From Victivallales bacterium (GTDB lineage: Bacteria > Verrucomicrobiota > Lentisphaeria > Oligosphaerales > Oligosphaeraceae), in NCBI GenBank assembly GCA_017964325.1, contig JAGCSE010000169.1, positions 1 to 26,842 on the forward strand: a DNA stretch of 26,842 nt, in the 5' to 3' direction. Position 1 is the stretch's first letter. Each line of letters begins with the position of its first letter. A model generated the notes under the pieces. It saw only the letters and a list, made by a program, of their open reading frames with translations. It was not told the origin of the DNA and did no database searches. Below are positions 1 through 7,747 of the stretch, piece by piece. A program made the position numbers and the translations under genes.

Positions 1-633
1 GATCTCCATTTCCAAACGGTTGAATCCCAAATCGTTCGGCAACTGCTCCAGTAGCCGCTCGAACGCAGGCGCCAAAAACGGCGTCAATTCGTATGTGGCT
101 TTCGCGGCCTCCTGCCACGCATGCGGATCGGGCGACGTGAACGCCTCCCACGCCTTTTCGGCCTCCGCCCGCATCGCAAGCGTCACAAGCTTCCGACGTT
201 TCATCATGGTTTGAATTTCGTCTTCATTCAATTCGCCATAACCCGCGAAACGACTGCCGTCGTCCCGCAATTCCTCACAGACGAGATAGACGGTGGAGTC
301 CTCACGGATGATGTTCTTCGTAAACGTCAGGAACTCAGAGAGAAGCATCATGTCGTACATACAGCTGTCAAACCACAGCGTAATCTCACATTCGCAATTC
401 AACGCTTCGCGGATGACATAATACCGCGAAGCAATCCGCTGCGACGCAAGTTCCTTTCCGCCAAGATAATCCGCCAACGCGGACGAACGCGCCTCGTACC
501 ACGCCAAATCGTTCCAGTCCGCCTTCTGAAGCGGCCCTTCGAACAGATTATCCGTCCACGCAAGATGCTGGCCCGGAATCACTTTTGCCGCAGTTATCGC
601 CGCGCTGTCGCCTGAATGGATGTGCAAACTCAT
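1..633 (-). CDS. DUF1835 domain protein (3' end beyond window)
   Basis: An open minus-strand frame of 211 codons runs from ATG at 633 to base 1 without a stop, so the C-terminus lies outside the window. A good ribosome site (AAGGAG) precedes the ATG. The N-terminus reads MSLHIHSGDSAAITAAK followed by LAWTDNLFEGPL, which matches the start of DUF1835 proteins (an H-x-x-x-GDS-A segment, then W-x-D-x-L-x-EGP). Members are usually near 300 residues and often carry a DUF3658 domain after DUF1835. Their biochemical role is unknown to me. No signal peptide or membrane segment is visible. Plus-strand open frames over the same bases are shadows of this gene. The family call rests on the N-terminal motif only. 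Confidence 0.8.
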   Translation of the reverse strand, partial: MSLHIHSGDSAAITAAKVIPGQHLAWTDNLFEGPLQKADWNDLAWYEARSSALADYLGGKELASQRIASRYYVIREALNCECEITLWFDSCMYDMMLLSEFLTFTKNIIREDSTVYLVCEELRDDGSRFAGYGELNEDEIQTMMKRRKLVTLAMRAEAEKAWEAFTSPDPHAWQEAAKATYELTPFLAPAFERLLEQLPNDLGFNRLEMEI

Positions 634-741
634 AACCCTGTCTTTCTCCTTTTTACTATATGCTTAATTCAAAAAATCAATACCAATAAGCCTCCCATGT
701 CTCCCCACATATATAAATAGATGCGCTTTTCCAAGACATCT

Positions 742-762
742 TTAATTGTTAATTGTTAATTG
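742..762. repeat. Heptad tandem repeat TTAATTG x3
   Basis: Three perfect copies of a 7-bp unit lie just past the 3' end of the RNA methyltransferase gene. Read on the minus strand the unit is CAATTAA, so TAA falls in all three frames within 21 bases. It belongs to the same class as the repeats at 7706, 15799 and 26781. Confidence 0.8.
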
Positions 763-782
763 AATAGCGGCCTTCGTCGCCA

Positions 783-1652
783 TTACTGCCGACCATGGTT
801 CGGATCGATGACCATGCCCGTATCATGTACAATCCCAGCCGCAAGCCGTTGCCGTAACGCCTCATAGAGCAGAATCGTCGTCGCCGTCGCGACATTCAGC
901 GAATCGGCCGCTCCCATCATCGGCAACCGCACCTGCAAATCCGCCTCGTTCATCCACAAGTCACTCAATCCGAACTGCTCCGCGCCAACGACCACCGCCA
1001 ATGGCTCTGTCATCGCCACATCCGTGAACAGATTCTCCGTGTGCGGCGTCGCCGACAATATCTTTATATTGTTCTTACGCAACCACTTCAGCGTGTCTTC
1101 CGACGATGCCTCCGCAATTGGCAGTGTGAACAGCACTCCCGTGCTTGCACGGACGACGTTCGGATTGAACAAATCCGTCTTCGGATCGCACAGAATCAAT
1201 CCATCGACTCCTGCCGCGTCTGCGCTGCGTAGCATCGTGCCCAGATTGCCAGGTTTTTCTATCTGTTCCGCAACAAGATAGAACGCAGGACGATTCGGCT
1301 TCGGCAAATCATCCAACGTATGATGGATCTGCGGACCGACGCCCAGCAGCCCTTCAGGGCGGTCTCTGTAGGCCATTTTCACAAATGCCCCCTTGCTAAC
1401 CTGATAGAGCTTCGCACCCTGCTTGCAAATCGCTTCAATGAGTGCTCCTTCATTCTCGCCTTGGAACCATTCGGGACAAATCAGCAACTGCTCGATCGGA
1501 TAATGCCCTGCCAATGCGCGAGTCAATGCACGGTAGCCTTCAATCAACACCTTCTGGTCAGCATCGCGGTCATGGCGGTCACGCCATTTCGCGACCTGCT
1601 TCACAAGCGGGTTTTGCACGCTTGTCAGCAATTTCGCCGATGGAAAATCCAT
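783..1652 (-). CDS. TrmH/SpoU-family RNA 2'-O-methyltransferase
   Basis: Predicted SPOUT-class enzyme that transfers methyl from SAM to a ribose 2'-OH of tRNA or rRNA; the exact nucleotide cannot be told from sequence. Residues 1-105 resemble the SpoU substrate-binding domain (LIEGYRALTRAL near 38-48). The knotted catalytic domain shows motif 1 (NLGTMLRSADAAG, Arg near 142), motif 2 (VVVGAEQFGLS, about 220-230) and motif 3 (DSLNVATATTILLYEALRQ, about 250-268). The length of about 289 residues suits the family. Two adjacent ATGs are possible: AGGAG lies 5 bases from the one at 1652 but only 2 from the one at 1655, so I prefer 1652. It diverges from cdsA across a 125-base AT-rich gap. Confidence 0.9.
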   Translation of the reverse strand: MDFPSAKLLTSVQNPLVKQVAKWRDRHDRDADQKVLIEGYRALTRALAGHYPIEQLLICPEWFQGENEGALIEAICKQGAKLYQVSKGAFVKMAYRDRPEGLLGVGPQIHHTLDDLPKPNRPAFYLVAEQIEKPGNLGTMLRSADAAGVDGLILCDPKTDLFNPNVVRASTGVLFTLPIAEASSEDTLKWLRKNNIKILSATPHTENLFTDVAMTEPLAVVVGAEQFGLSDLWMNEADLQVRLPMMGAADSLNVATATTILLYEALRQRLAAGIVHDTGMVIDPNHGRQ

Positions 1653-1694
1653 CATGTCTCCTGTATTTTACGGCATTTGTTTTCAAATGCACAA

Positions 1695-1722
1695 TTGCAC
1701 TATTCCGTTTATATATTAAAAT
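1695..1722 (+). promoter_or_regulatory. Possible promoter for cdsA
   Basis: TTGCAC and TAAAAT are 16 bases apart in the AT-rich gap between the divergent methyltransferase and cdsA genes. The -10 matches 5 of 6 consensus bases, the -35 only half. It is a weak candidate, supported mainly by position. Confidence 0.25.
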
Positions 1723-1779
1723 ATAGTAAGTTTTTATTTTCTTCAATAAAAATCGTAACAAAATCTTTGGATTTTTCCC

Positions 1780-2718
1780 ATGCTCATCGATAGACTCAAA
1801 TCCGCCATTCCGATCATCGTCGTCATCTGCCTCTGCTTCTTCCTGCCGCTTAATTTTGGACGGCTGCTCTTCTTTCCCGTCGCCACCCTAATGCTCTATT
1901 TTGCCTGCCAAGAGGCATTTGAGCTATTGAATCCTCCACACAAAAAAGCCCTGAAAATCATATCGATCGTCTATGGGCTTGCCACGATTTCTGTTCCTAT
2001 TTTTGTTGCAGCCATTCTCTATAATGTCAATTGGGCTGACTTCATAATCACTAGTTGCATAGGCATAGACCATGTCCTGCTTTGCCTGGCCATCATCGCC
2101 GCATTCTGCGTCTGCTTCAAAAAAGCCCCCACGAAGGAAAACGTAAACGGCACGCTGGCTGCCATCGGCGCCACTGTCTTCATCCCATGGGCGCTGTCAT
2201 TCATTTCAAAGATTTTCTACCTTTGTTTAACGTCAAATACCATGCTTTTAAACACGACAGATACGCGTCCCATCCTCTTCTTTATGATTCTCGTTACGAA
2301 AATAGCGGATACTGGCGCCTTCGCGGCTGGTTCATGGACAGCGAAACGGCCAAAAGGCAACCACAAGCTCATCCCGCTTGTCAGCCCCAAGAAGAGCTGG
2401 GAAGGACTCATCGGCGGCACTGTCGCCTCTGTCGTGACCGCCCTCGTCTGCTATTTCTGCTGGCCTGCTTCCGTCTCAGTCGGCGACATCAAAATATTCG
2501 GAATCGTGGAAATCATTGTCTTCGGCATCCTTGCATCCGTCATTGGCCTACTTGGCGATTTGGCGGAATCCGCCTTGAAGCGTGCCGCTGATGCAAAAGA
2601 TTCAGGCCATCTGCCGGGCATCGGCGGCATTCTAGACACTCTTGATTCATTGATTTTCGTTGCCCCGTTATTCTATGGCTATCTCATGCTTAAAATTTTT
2701 CTTTCCATTGCTAAATGA
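1780..2718 (+). CDS. cdsA: Phosphatidate cytidylyltransferase
   Basis: Inner-membrane enzyme making CDP-diacylglycerol from phosphatidic acid and CTP, the branch point for phosphatidylserine/ethanolamine and phosphatidylglycerol. The 312-residue protein is strongly hydrophobic, with about eight membrane spans. Its C-terminal signature includes the conserved SALKRAADAKDSG block (Lys273-Asp274) followed by GIGGILDTLDS; the usual HGG-x-x-DR-x-D version is altered to IGG and DTLD. An upstream segment with ADTGAFAAG and SPKKSWEG is also typical. No clear ribosome site precedes the ATG, so the start is by length and homology. Psd in the same window (14070) uses the downstream product phosphatidylserine. 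Confidence 0.92.
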   Translation: MLIDRLKSAIPIIVVICLCFFLPLNFGRLLFFPVATLMLYFACQEAFELLNPPHKKALKIISIVYGLATISVPIFVAAILYNVNWADFIITSCIGIDHVLLCLAIIAAFCVCFKKAPTKENVNGTLAAIGATVFIPWALSFISKIFYLCLTSNTMLLNTTDTRPILFFMILVTKIADTGAFAAGSWTAKRPKGNHKLIPLVSPKKSWEGLIGGTVASVVTALVCYFCWPASVSVGDIKIFGIVEIIVFGILASVIGLLGDLAESALKRAADAKDSGHLPGIGGILDTLDSLIFVAPLFYGYLMLKIFLSIAK

Positions 2719-2762
2719 TATTTAAATTGTATATAACATCTATAAAACAAGGAAGTTCTAAC

Positions 2763-4616
2763 ATGAAAAACTTCTCCTTCGGCCTCATTCTCTGCCTAAG
2801 CGGTCTCGCCGCCACAAGCCACGCCACCGACCGTCTGCAAGATCCATACGCCATCTGCGCGCATGTCAGCCGCGGCGAACTCTCCGTCGCTACGGACGAG
2901 TTCAAACGCCTCTCCGAAATTCCCGTCAACTGGGTCCGAACAGACTACGATTGGGGCGGCATCCAGCGGAATCAGGAGACATGGAACTACGACCATCTCG
3001 ACAAGTTGCTCACCCTCTCCAAAGACGCCAATGTCAACATCTTGCCTATTCTGGACTACGATGTTAAATGGGCCCATCCCGCCTACAAGAATCTGGATTT
3101 GTGGGCGGAATACGTCCAGAAGACCGTCAGCCGCTATGCGAAGGACATCCGTTACTGGGAAGTCTGGAACGAACAGAACGGCTTTTGGGACAGGCCTGCG
3201 CGCGGCGAGGACTACACGCCGCTACTGAAACGGAGCTATGAAACAATCAAGGCGATAGATTCCGAATTGCAAGTGCTTTACGGAGGGACGGCGGGCGTTC
3301 CCATCGGCTACATCGAAGCGTCGCTGAAAGCAGGAGCCGCCCCCTATTTCGACATCATGAATGTCCATCCCTACAACTGGCATGGCACGCCGGAGAACAT
3401 GCTGCCGCAACTCAAGCAGTTGAAGGAGCTTATGGCGAAATACGGCGTCGCCCACAAGCCAATCTGGATCACAGAAGTCGGCTGGTCCACCGCCGAGCAG
3501 AACAAGCAGAACGACGACGCGTTCATCGCCGCATTCAAGCATCTCGGCATCGCTGAAAAGAAATATCCGCTCGCCATCGTCGCGGATGAAAAGACCGCCT
3601 TCCAGCGCACACCCGTCATGGCGGACCGCTTCTTCAACGGCATCCGCTCCATCAAACTGACCGAAATCGCCACGCTTTCCCCTGCGGAATGCCCCGTCCT
3701 CATGCCATGTAGCGGCGAATCCTTCCCCGCAAAATACCATGACGCCCTACGCACCTACATGGCGAAAGGCGGCACCATCGTCCTCCCCTCCGGACTCCCA
3801 TTCTATTATGATCTACAGATCCTGCCGGACGGTTCGACAAAGAGCGTACAGGTCAATGACCGCGACGTCGCAAGTTTCCATATCGCATGGACTTCCTGGT
3901 GGACACACAAAGGAACGCCCGAAAACATGACCTTCGCTAAGGCAGCCCCCGGCTTCGAATCGCTGAAGGCCGATTGGAAAGGACACCGAAGCGCCCGTTT
4001 CCTGGACGGACGCAATCTGAAAGACGGCGACAAAATGACGCCGATCGTCCTCGCGGGCGACAAGGATTTCTCCGCCCCGATCATCGCCCTCTATGAACTC
4101 AACAGCGATCTGAAAGGCAACATCGTCGCCTGCACGAACATGCAGGTCAATGAATGCGTTCCGCTGGACGTGCAGGCGGAAGACCTTCCCAGAACGTATC
4201 TTCTGGCTTTCGCCTGCGGTATCGACCGCGTCTTCTGGTACAACTTCCGCTCATGGGAGGGCGATCCCACGGAACGCGAACACCACTTCGGCATCGTCCA
4301 TAGAGATCTTACGCAGAAACCGTCGTTCTATACGTATCAGGCACTTGCGAAAATGTGCCCCAGCGGCTCCACCCGCCCGACACTCACGGTGACAGACAAC
4401 ATCTACCAGACATCGTGGACGAAACCGGACGGCACGCCCGTCTGCGCCATCTGGACGCCCGCCGCCCCCTTCGACTGCAAGATTTCAGTCGAAGGCGCTA
4501 TCAAAGCCGCCTACGACATGAACGGCAAGCCCGTCGCCATTCCGAACGGCACATTGAAAGCCGCACCGCAACTCGTTTATCTGGAAGGGGCGGCGAAAGT
4601 CACCATTAGGAAATAA
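2763..4616 (+). CDS. Secreted clan GH-A glycoside hydrolase (GH39-like) with inserted domain
   Basis: Predicted retaining glycosidase of the (beta/alpha)8-barrel clan GH-A, exported by a signal peptide (MKNFSFGLILCLSGLAATSHA). The start at 2763 is chosen because AAGGAAG precedes it and the signal peptide begins there; an upstream in-frame codon at 2715 would bury it. Barrel residues 22-245 contain the acid/base motif EVWNEQN (Glu137) and the nucleophile motif WITEVGWST (Glu238). The last strand, VFWYNFRSW (from about 490), and an HFGIVHRDLTQKPSFYTYQAL segment occur only after about 240 further residues. That insert includes a Rossmann/GATase-like stretch (CPVLMPCSGESF, GGTIVLPSG). Substrate unknown; resemblance to GH39/PslG-type proteins is a judgement by eye. 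It follows cdsA by 44 bases. Confidence 0.8.
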   Translation: MKNFSFGLILCLSGLAATSHATDRLQDPYAICAHVSRGELSVATDEFKRLSEIPVNWVRTDYDWGGIQRNQETWNYDHLDKLLTLSKDANVNILPILDYDVKWAHPAYKNLDLWAEYVQKTVSRYAKDIRYWEVWNEQNGFWDRPARGEDYTPLLKRSYETIKAIDSELQVLYGGTAGVPIGYIEASLKAGAAPYFDIMNVHPYNWHGTPENMLPQLKQLKELMAKYGVAHKPIWITEVGWSTAEQNKQNDDAFIAAFKHLGIAEKKYPLAIVADEKTAFQRTPVMADRFFNGIRSIKLTEIATLSPAECPVLMPCSGESFPAKYHDALRTYMAKGGTIVLPSGLPFYYDLQILPDGSTKSVQVNDRDVASFHIAWTSWWTHKGTPENMTFAKAAPGFESLKADWKGHRSARFLDGRNLKDGDKMTPIVLAGDKDFSAPIIALYELNSDLKGNIVACTNMQVNECVPLDVQAEDLPRTYLLAFACGIDRVFWYNFRSWEGDPTEREHHFGIVHRDLTQKPSFYTYQALAKMCPSGSTRPTLTVTDNIYQTSWTKPDGTPVCAIWTPAAPFDCKISVEGAIKAAYDMNGKPVAIPNGTLKAAPQLVYLEGAAKVTIRK

Positions 4617-4626
4617 CAAAATCAAA

Positions 4627-4665
4627 CATGGGCAGTCATCCAATATTTTGGGATAACTGCCCATG
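4627..4665. terminator. Imperfect inverted repeat between convergent genes
   Basis: Arms CATGGGCAGTCATCC and GGATAACTGCCCATG pair with one mismatch around a short AT-rich loop. There is no U-tract on either strand, so it is not a canonical intrinsic terminator. It lies 10 bases past the GH-A stop, facing the oppositely oriented DUF3791 gene. Confidence 0.5.
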
Positions 4666-4685
4666 ACTAATAGCTATAAGAGAAT

Positions 4686-4712
4686 GAACCATCCAATATT
4701 TTCAGATAGTTC
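4686..4712. repeat. Second hairpin sharing a 13-base core
   Basis: GAACCATC and GATAGTTC form imperfect arms around a loop. The core CATCCAATATTTT (4690-4702) is identical to 4637-4649 inside the first hairpin, while the outer arms are unrelated. The rest of the 4617-4812 gap shows nothing I can name. Confidence 0.45.
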
Positions 4713-4812
4713 AAACAATATTAAGCACTCCTGATTCAGTAGATACCTCACCCGATGTCCAGAAGCCCGTTGGATAGCTGCCGTATTGTCCTAATTTCCA
4801 TCGTCTTATCTA

Positions 4813-5037
4813 TTATTCACCAATTTTCGGCAGTCCTGCCTTCTGTTCGGCGATATAGTCGTCAATCTCCTGCACGATATATTCGTCGCCATTAATGTGC
4901 AAAAGATCGAAGAACTGGCGGATAAAATCCATGATACCGTATTCATTGAAAAGTTTTACGACTTCCGCTCCTGAAAGGCCTTTGATATTTCGATAGCGTT
5001 CTATACAATATATTAGAAATTTTCCTTCCTTGTCCAT
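4813..5037 (-). CDS. DUF3791 family small protein
   Basis: A 74-residue protein starting MDKEGKFLIYCIERYRNIKG, with SGAEVVKLFNEYGIMDFI and HINGDEYIVQEIDDYI, a pattern I recognise as DUF3791 (FLI-CIE-Y, E-V-LF--YG, L---G-EY---DI--YI). It is probably all helical and cytoplasmic. The start at 5037 is preferred over a longer frame to 5160 because the longer version overlaps most of the upstream gene and adds atypical Arg/Cys-rich sequence. GGAGG lies 12 bases upstream, and the gap from the preceding gene is only 4 bases. DUF3791 genes are often found beside DUF3990 genes, as here, so a partner or antitoxin-like role is inferred. Confidence 0.82.
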   Translation of the reverse strand: MDKEGKFLIYCIERYRNIKGLSGAEVVKLFNEYGIMDFIRQFFDLLHINGDEYIVQEIDDYIAEQKAGLPKIGE

Positions 5038-5041
5038 AATG

Positions 5042-5284
5042 TCAGCATGCCTCCTCCGGCCAGTCGAATGAACCGGTCTCCCATTCCTGCAAGAACATCT
5101 CACAAAGCGTGGCGGGGCCAAAATGCCATGTCTTAAGTTCTTCATCTTCAAGAGCTTCATAAACCTTTGATGAATAGAAAGCTATTATCGCCTCCTTCTC
5201 CGAAAGATTCAACCGCTTCATGATCATGCCAATGGTGGGCGGAACGACCATGGACAGCACCACACTGAAACCTGCATCCGTCAT
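5042..5284 (-). CDS. Small hypothetical protein of DUF3990/DUF3791 cassette
   Basis: An 80-residue protein (MTDAGFSVVLSMVVPPTIGM at the start; SEKEAIIAFYSSKVYEALED and LKTWHFGPATLCEMFLQEWE in the centre). I recall similar small proteins between DUF3990 and DUF3791 genes in gut anaerobes but cannot give a family name. Its ATG overlaps the DUF3990 stop in an ATGA arrangement (5281-5284), implying translational coupling. It is probably helical, with no transmembrane segment apart from a mildly hydrophobic N-terminus. Function unknown; by context it may be an antitoxin or accessory factor. Confidence 0.75.
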   Translation of the reverse strand: MTDAGFSVVLSMVVPPTIGMIMKRLNLSEKEAIIAFYSSKVYEALEDEELKTWHFGPATLCEMFLQEWETGSFDWPEEAC

Positions 5285-5763
5285 ATTGTCTCCAATCCTT
5301 CAAAATGTAAGAACGACAATGATAAATCACTAGCGAAGACAAGTTGATTATAGAGTTTCCGTACTTTCAACGCCGCCAATGTCACCTCCTTATTCAATGT
5401 CCCGTTTAAATATGCTGCAATGGTCGTATAAACATCATCATTTGCCACAGGCCCATAAATCAAATCATATTTTGGGCCTACATATGAATTCATCCTATTG
5501 GCACTGACAAAATCCAGCCAAGCGATATCAGGGCCATTGAATTTCAACAACGTGCATGCAGATTTCATGCTTGTTTCATCAATGGCATATATGTTGACAG
5601 TAGCTTTTCCCGTACGACGACGCTTCGTGACTTTCTGGGCAAAATCATACGCCTGCTCTCGGTTGAGAGTTGTATAGAAGCCGAATCCAAAGTCTAGAAA
5701 ACGGTTTTGCGTTATCAAGACCGGATGCTCCACTGTCATGTTACTGGCATGATAAACAATCAT
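5281..5763 (-). CDS. DUF3990 protein, ADP-ribosyltransferase-like, putative toxin
   Basis: A 160-residue protein opening MIVYHAS (His5), followed by LDFGFGFYTTLNREQAYDFA (about 23-42), GPDIAWLDFVSANR (about 77-90), YDLIYGPVANDDVY (99-112) and NQLVFASD (139-146). These blocks in this order are characteristic of DUF3990, which I recall being placed in the ADP-ribosyltransferase superfamily. The His block and the GFYTT block would correspond to its NAD-binding motifs. No export signal is present. It is the first gene of a three-gene coupled set and begins 23 bases after the end of the BNR-esterase gene, so it may be read through from that cluster. Toxicity and target are inferred from context, not shown. 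Confidence 0.8.
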   Translation of the reverse strand: MIVYHASNMTVEHPVLITQNRFLDFGFGFYTTLNREQAYDFAQKVTKRRRTGKATVNIYAIDETSMKSACTLLKFNGPDIAWLDFVSANRMNSYVGPKYDLIYGPVANDDVYTTIAAYLNGTLNKEVTLAALKVRKLYNQLVFASDLSLSFLHFEGLETI

Positions 5764-5786
5764 CTGGGCACTGTCCCTCTATTCCA

Positions 5787-7697
5787 TCATTTCAAAAATT
5801 CCAGAAAACTCTCCGCCGTGTATTTCATGATGGCGTTTTCATGACCGATGCCCGGAACGACGACAAGATCCACCTTGCCGCCGTTCTCCTTCAGAACGGC
5901 CTCCAGACGGGTCGAATACGACATGGGAACCCCTTGATCCTTGTCGCCGTGATAGATACGAATCGGGAACTGCGCCAACGTCTTGCCATAATTCAGCGGC
6001 GAAGCCGCCTTCAAAGCCGCTTCGTCCGGATACAGGCTGTTGATGACCGGAGCGAATGCCGCATTGCGCTTCGCCATGTCCGCCAGATCGATCGCCCCGA
6101 AGAAATCAACGATCTTCGACACGCGTTCAGGATGGCGCACCGCGAACATCAACGCGGCCAGTCCGCCCATGGAGAAACCAAATACAGGCATCTTTTCTGG
6201 AATGACGAAGCCCGCATCCTTCTCCAGATGCTCCAATGATTTGAGCGCCTTTGTCGTCGCATCGACGCTTCCCCATGAATTCCCGCCGCAGAACGGAATG
6301 ATGATCATGTAGCCTTCCGCCAACACTTTGCGACGAAAATCCACCGCATCCTGCGAATCCACGTTCGCGAACACAGGCGTGTTGCCGCGGCCGCTAAACG
6401 TCAACGCCACCTTGCCGGATTTCGGATCATAGTTCGGCGCGAAAATGACGCGGCATTCGCAGTCGTTGAAGAAATAGCGGCGATTGACTTCAAACTCGTT
6501 CTCCACAAGGTTTTCCACATTGTTTTTTCCATCGCCTTCTTCCGGAAGATTCCACCGTGTCCAGAGGATGGACGCCTTGCTCTGATTGGGAAGATACTGG
6601 TAATAAATGGTTAAGATGGAGCCATCCGACAATTCGACGGAGGCGGGATAGCCTAGATCGCCGTTCGGCCCGTCGTCGCGAATGATGATGTCCGTCTTCC
6701 ACGTCTTGCCTTCATCGTTTGAAATCATGCAACGTTGTCCAAACGGCGCCTGGCGGTAGCCATAGACGCAGATGATCGCTCCGGAAGAATGGCGCAACAG
6801 ATGCGGCGGCGCGCCATGCGCGCCGACATCCTCCATGACGGACCATGTTTTCCCGCCGTCGTTTGAGCGTGTAACCATCGTGCGGAAAGGCTGTTCCACG
6901 CGGACGACGCCCAGCAGGCTTCCATCCGGCAATTCGATGGCATGCGGTTCGTGGCATTGTTCGCAAAGCACGCCTTCCGGCCGCGGCACGTTGCCGAGCA
7001 TTTCCCAATTGCGGCCTTCATCCGTTGAACGCGCCGCGCAGATTTCCGTATCGCCGCGCATCGTCCACATGACGCCTTCGCCGGTCATGAGCCATCTCTT
7101 GCCGAAATACAGCCATGAACCATCCTTTAGAACAATAAATCCATGCGGCGTATTGACGGGAGCGCGACGCGGCTCGCCCCAATATTCGCCATCTTCGCTG
7201 ACGCGAATCCACGAATCCAGTTCGCGTTTAAGCAGTTCCGGCGTCCATGTCTCGAAGACGTCCGCCATCGGCTTCACCCAGTTCTTCCACGTACCGTCTG
7301 GATTCCTCTGGTTCCGCCAAATCTGCCACGTATTGGACGTAAACCACGTCACCGCAAGGCGTTTTCCGCCAAGATTCACGATGCCCGCGTCGCGGTCGTC
7401 CAGTGGTGTGTTGTTGATTACTTTCGGATAGCTCCATGTCTTGCCGTTGTCGCGGCTTTTGCAGATCGTGGTCCGCCCCCATGGGCAGACATGACCTTGC
7501 CGCAGGCCGGATGCGACGACGCAAAGCGTTCCGTCGTCCTGCTTTGTAATGCTCGGCCAGCCAAAATAGCCGAACGGTTCGTCTGGAAGGCTGCAGACAA
7601 TGCCATGGACGGCGTTGCGGACTCGTTGCGGCGCACCATCCGCCATACAAACACCAATCGCCAAAGACGCAGTCATGATTATCGGCACTGTTTTCAT
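5787..7697 (-). CDS. Secreted BNR/sialidase-like propeller fused to alpha/beta-hydrolase
   Basis: A 636-residue exported protein (signal peptide MKTVPIIMTASLAIGVCMADG). Residues 30-385 form a propeller with Asp-box repeats: SRDNGKTW (81), STDEGRNW (224), SNDGGKTW (278), SNDEGKTW (326) and a weaker SEDGEYW (167). Residues 430-636 are an alpha/beta-hydrolase with nucleophile elbow GFSMGG (Ser509), acid in HGDKDQG (Asp587 or 585) and His619 in PGIGHEN. The Y/F-RIP arginine motif of true GH33 sialidases is replaced by YFGWPSI, so sialic acid as substrate is doubtful. The fusion suggests one protein removes both an ester and a sugar from the same glycan. No obvious ribosome site precedes ATG 7697; the AT-rich leader contains a heptad repeat. 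Confidence 0.82.
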   Translation of the reverse strand: MKTVPIIMTASLAIGVCMADGAPQRVRNAVHGIVCSLPDEPFGYFGWPSITKQDDGTLCVVASGLRQGHVCPWGRTTICKSRDNGKTWSYPKVINNTPLDDRDAGIVNLGGKRLAVTWFTSNTWQIWRNQRNPDGTWKNWVKPMADVFETWTPELLKRELDSWIRVSEDGEYWGEPRRAPVNTPHGFIVLKDGSWLYFGKRWLMTGEGVMWTMRGDTEICAARSTDEGRNWEMLGNVPRPEGVLCEQCHEPHAIELPDGSLLGVVRVEQPFRTMVTRSNDGGKTWSVMEDVGAHGAPPHLLRHSSGAIICVYGYRQAPFGQRCMISNDEGKTWKTDIIIRDDGPNGDLGYPASVELSDGSILTIYYQYLPNQSKASILWTRWNLPEEGDGKNNVENLVENEFEVNRRYFFNDCECRVIFAPNYDPKSGKVALTFSGRGNTPVFANVDSQDAVDFRRKVLAEGYMIIIPFCGGNSWGSVDATTKALKSLEHLEKDAGFVIPEKMPVFGFSMGGLAALMFAVRHPERVSKIVDFFGAIDLADMAKRNAAFAPVINSLYPDEAALKAASPLNYGKTLAQFPIRIYHGDKDQGVPMSYSTRLEAVLKENGGKVDLVVVPGIGHENAIMKYTAESFLEFLK

Positions 7698-7705
7698 ATT
7701 TTTAG

Positions 7706-7747
7706 CTAATTGTAAATTGTAATTTGTTAATTATTAATTGTTAATCA
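7706..7747. repeat. Degenerate heptad repeat, six units, overlapping a stop codon
   Basis: Six 7-bp units close to TTAATTG (CTAATTG at 7706 to TTAATCA at 7741). The terminal triplet of the unit 7741-7747, read on the minus strand, is the stop codon TAA of the isomerase-like gene, and the other units continue downstream of it. Confidence 0.75.

Noticed and set aside
20..615. Two plus-strand open frames at the left edge
   Set aside because: They lie opposite the DUF1835 frame, which has family motifs and a ribosome site; the plus frames show no family resemblance.
5787..7697. Firm GH33 sialidase assignment
   Set aside because: Asp-boxes alone are not specific and the F/Y-RIP motif is missing.
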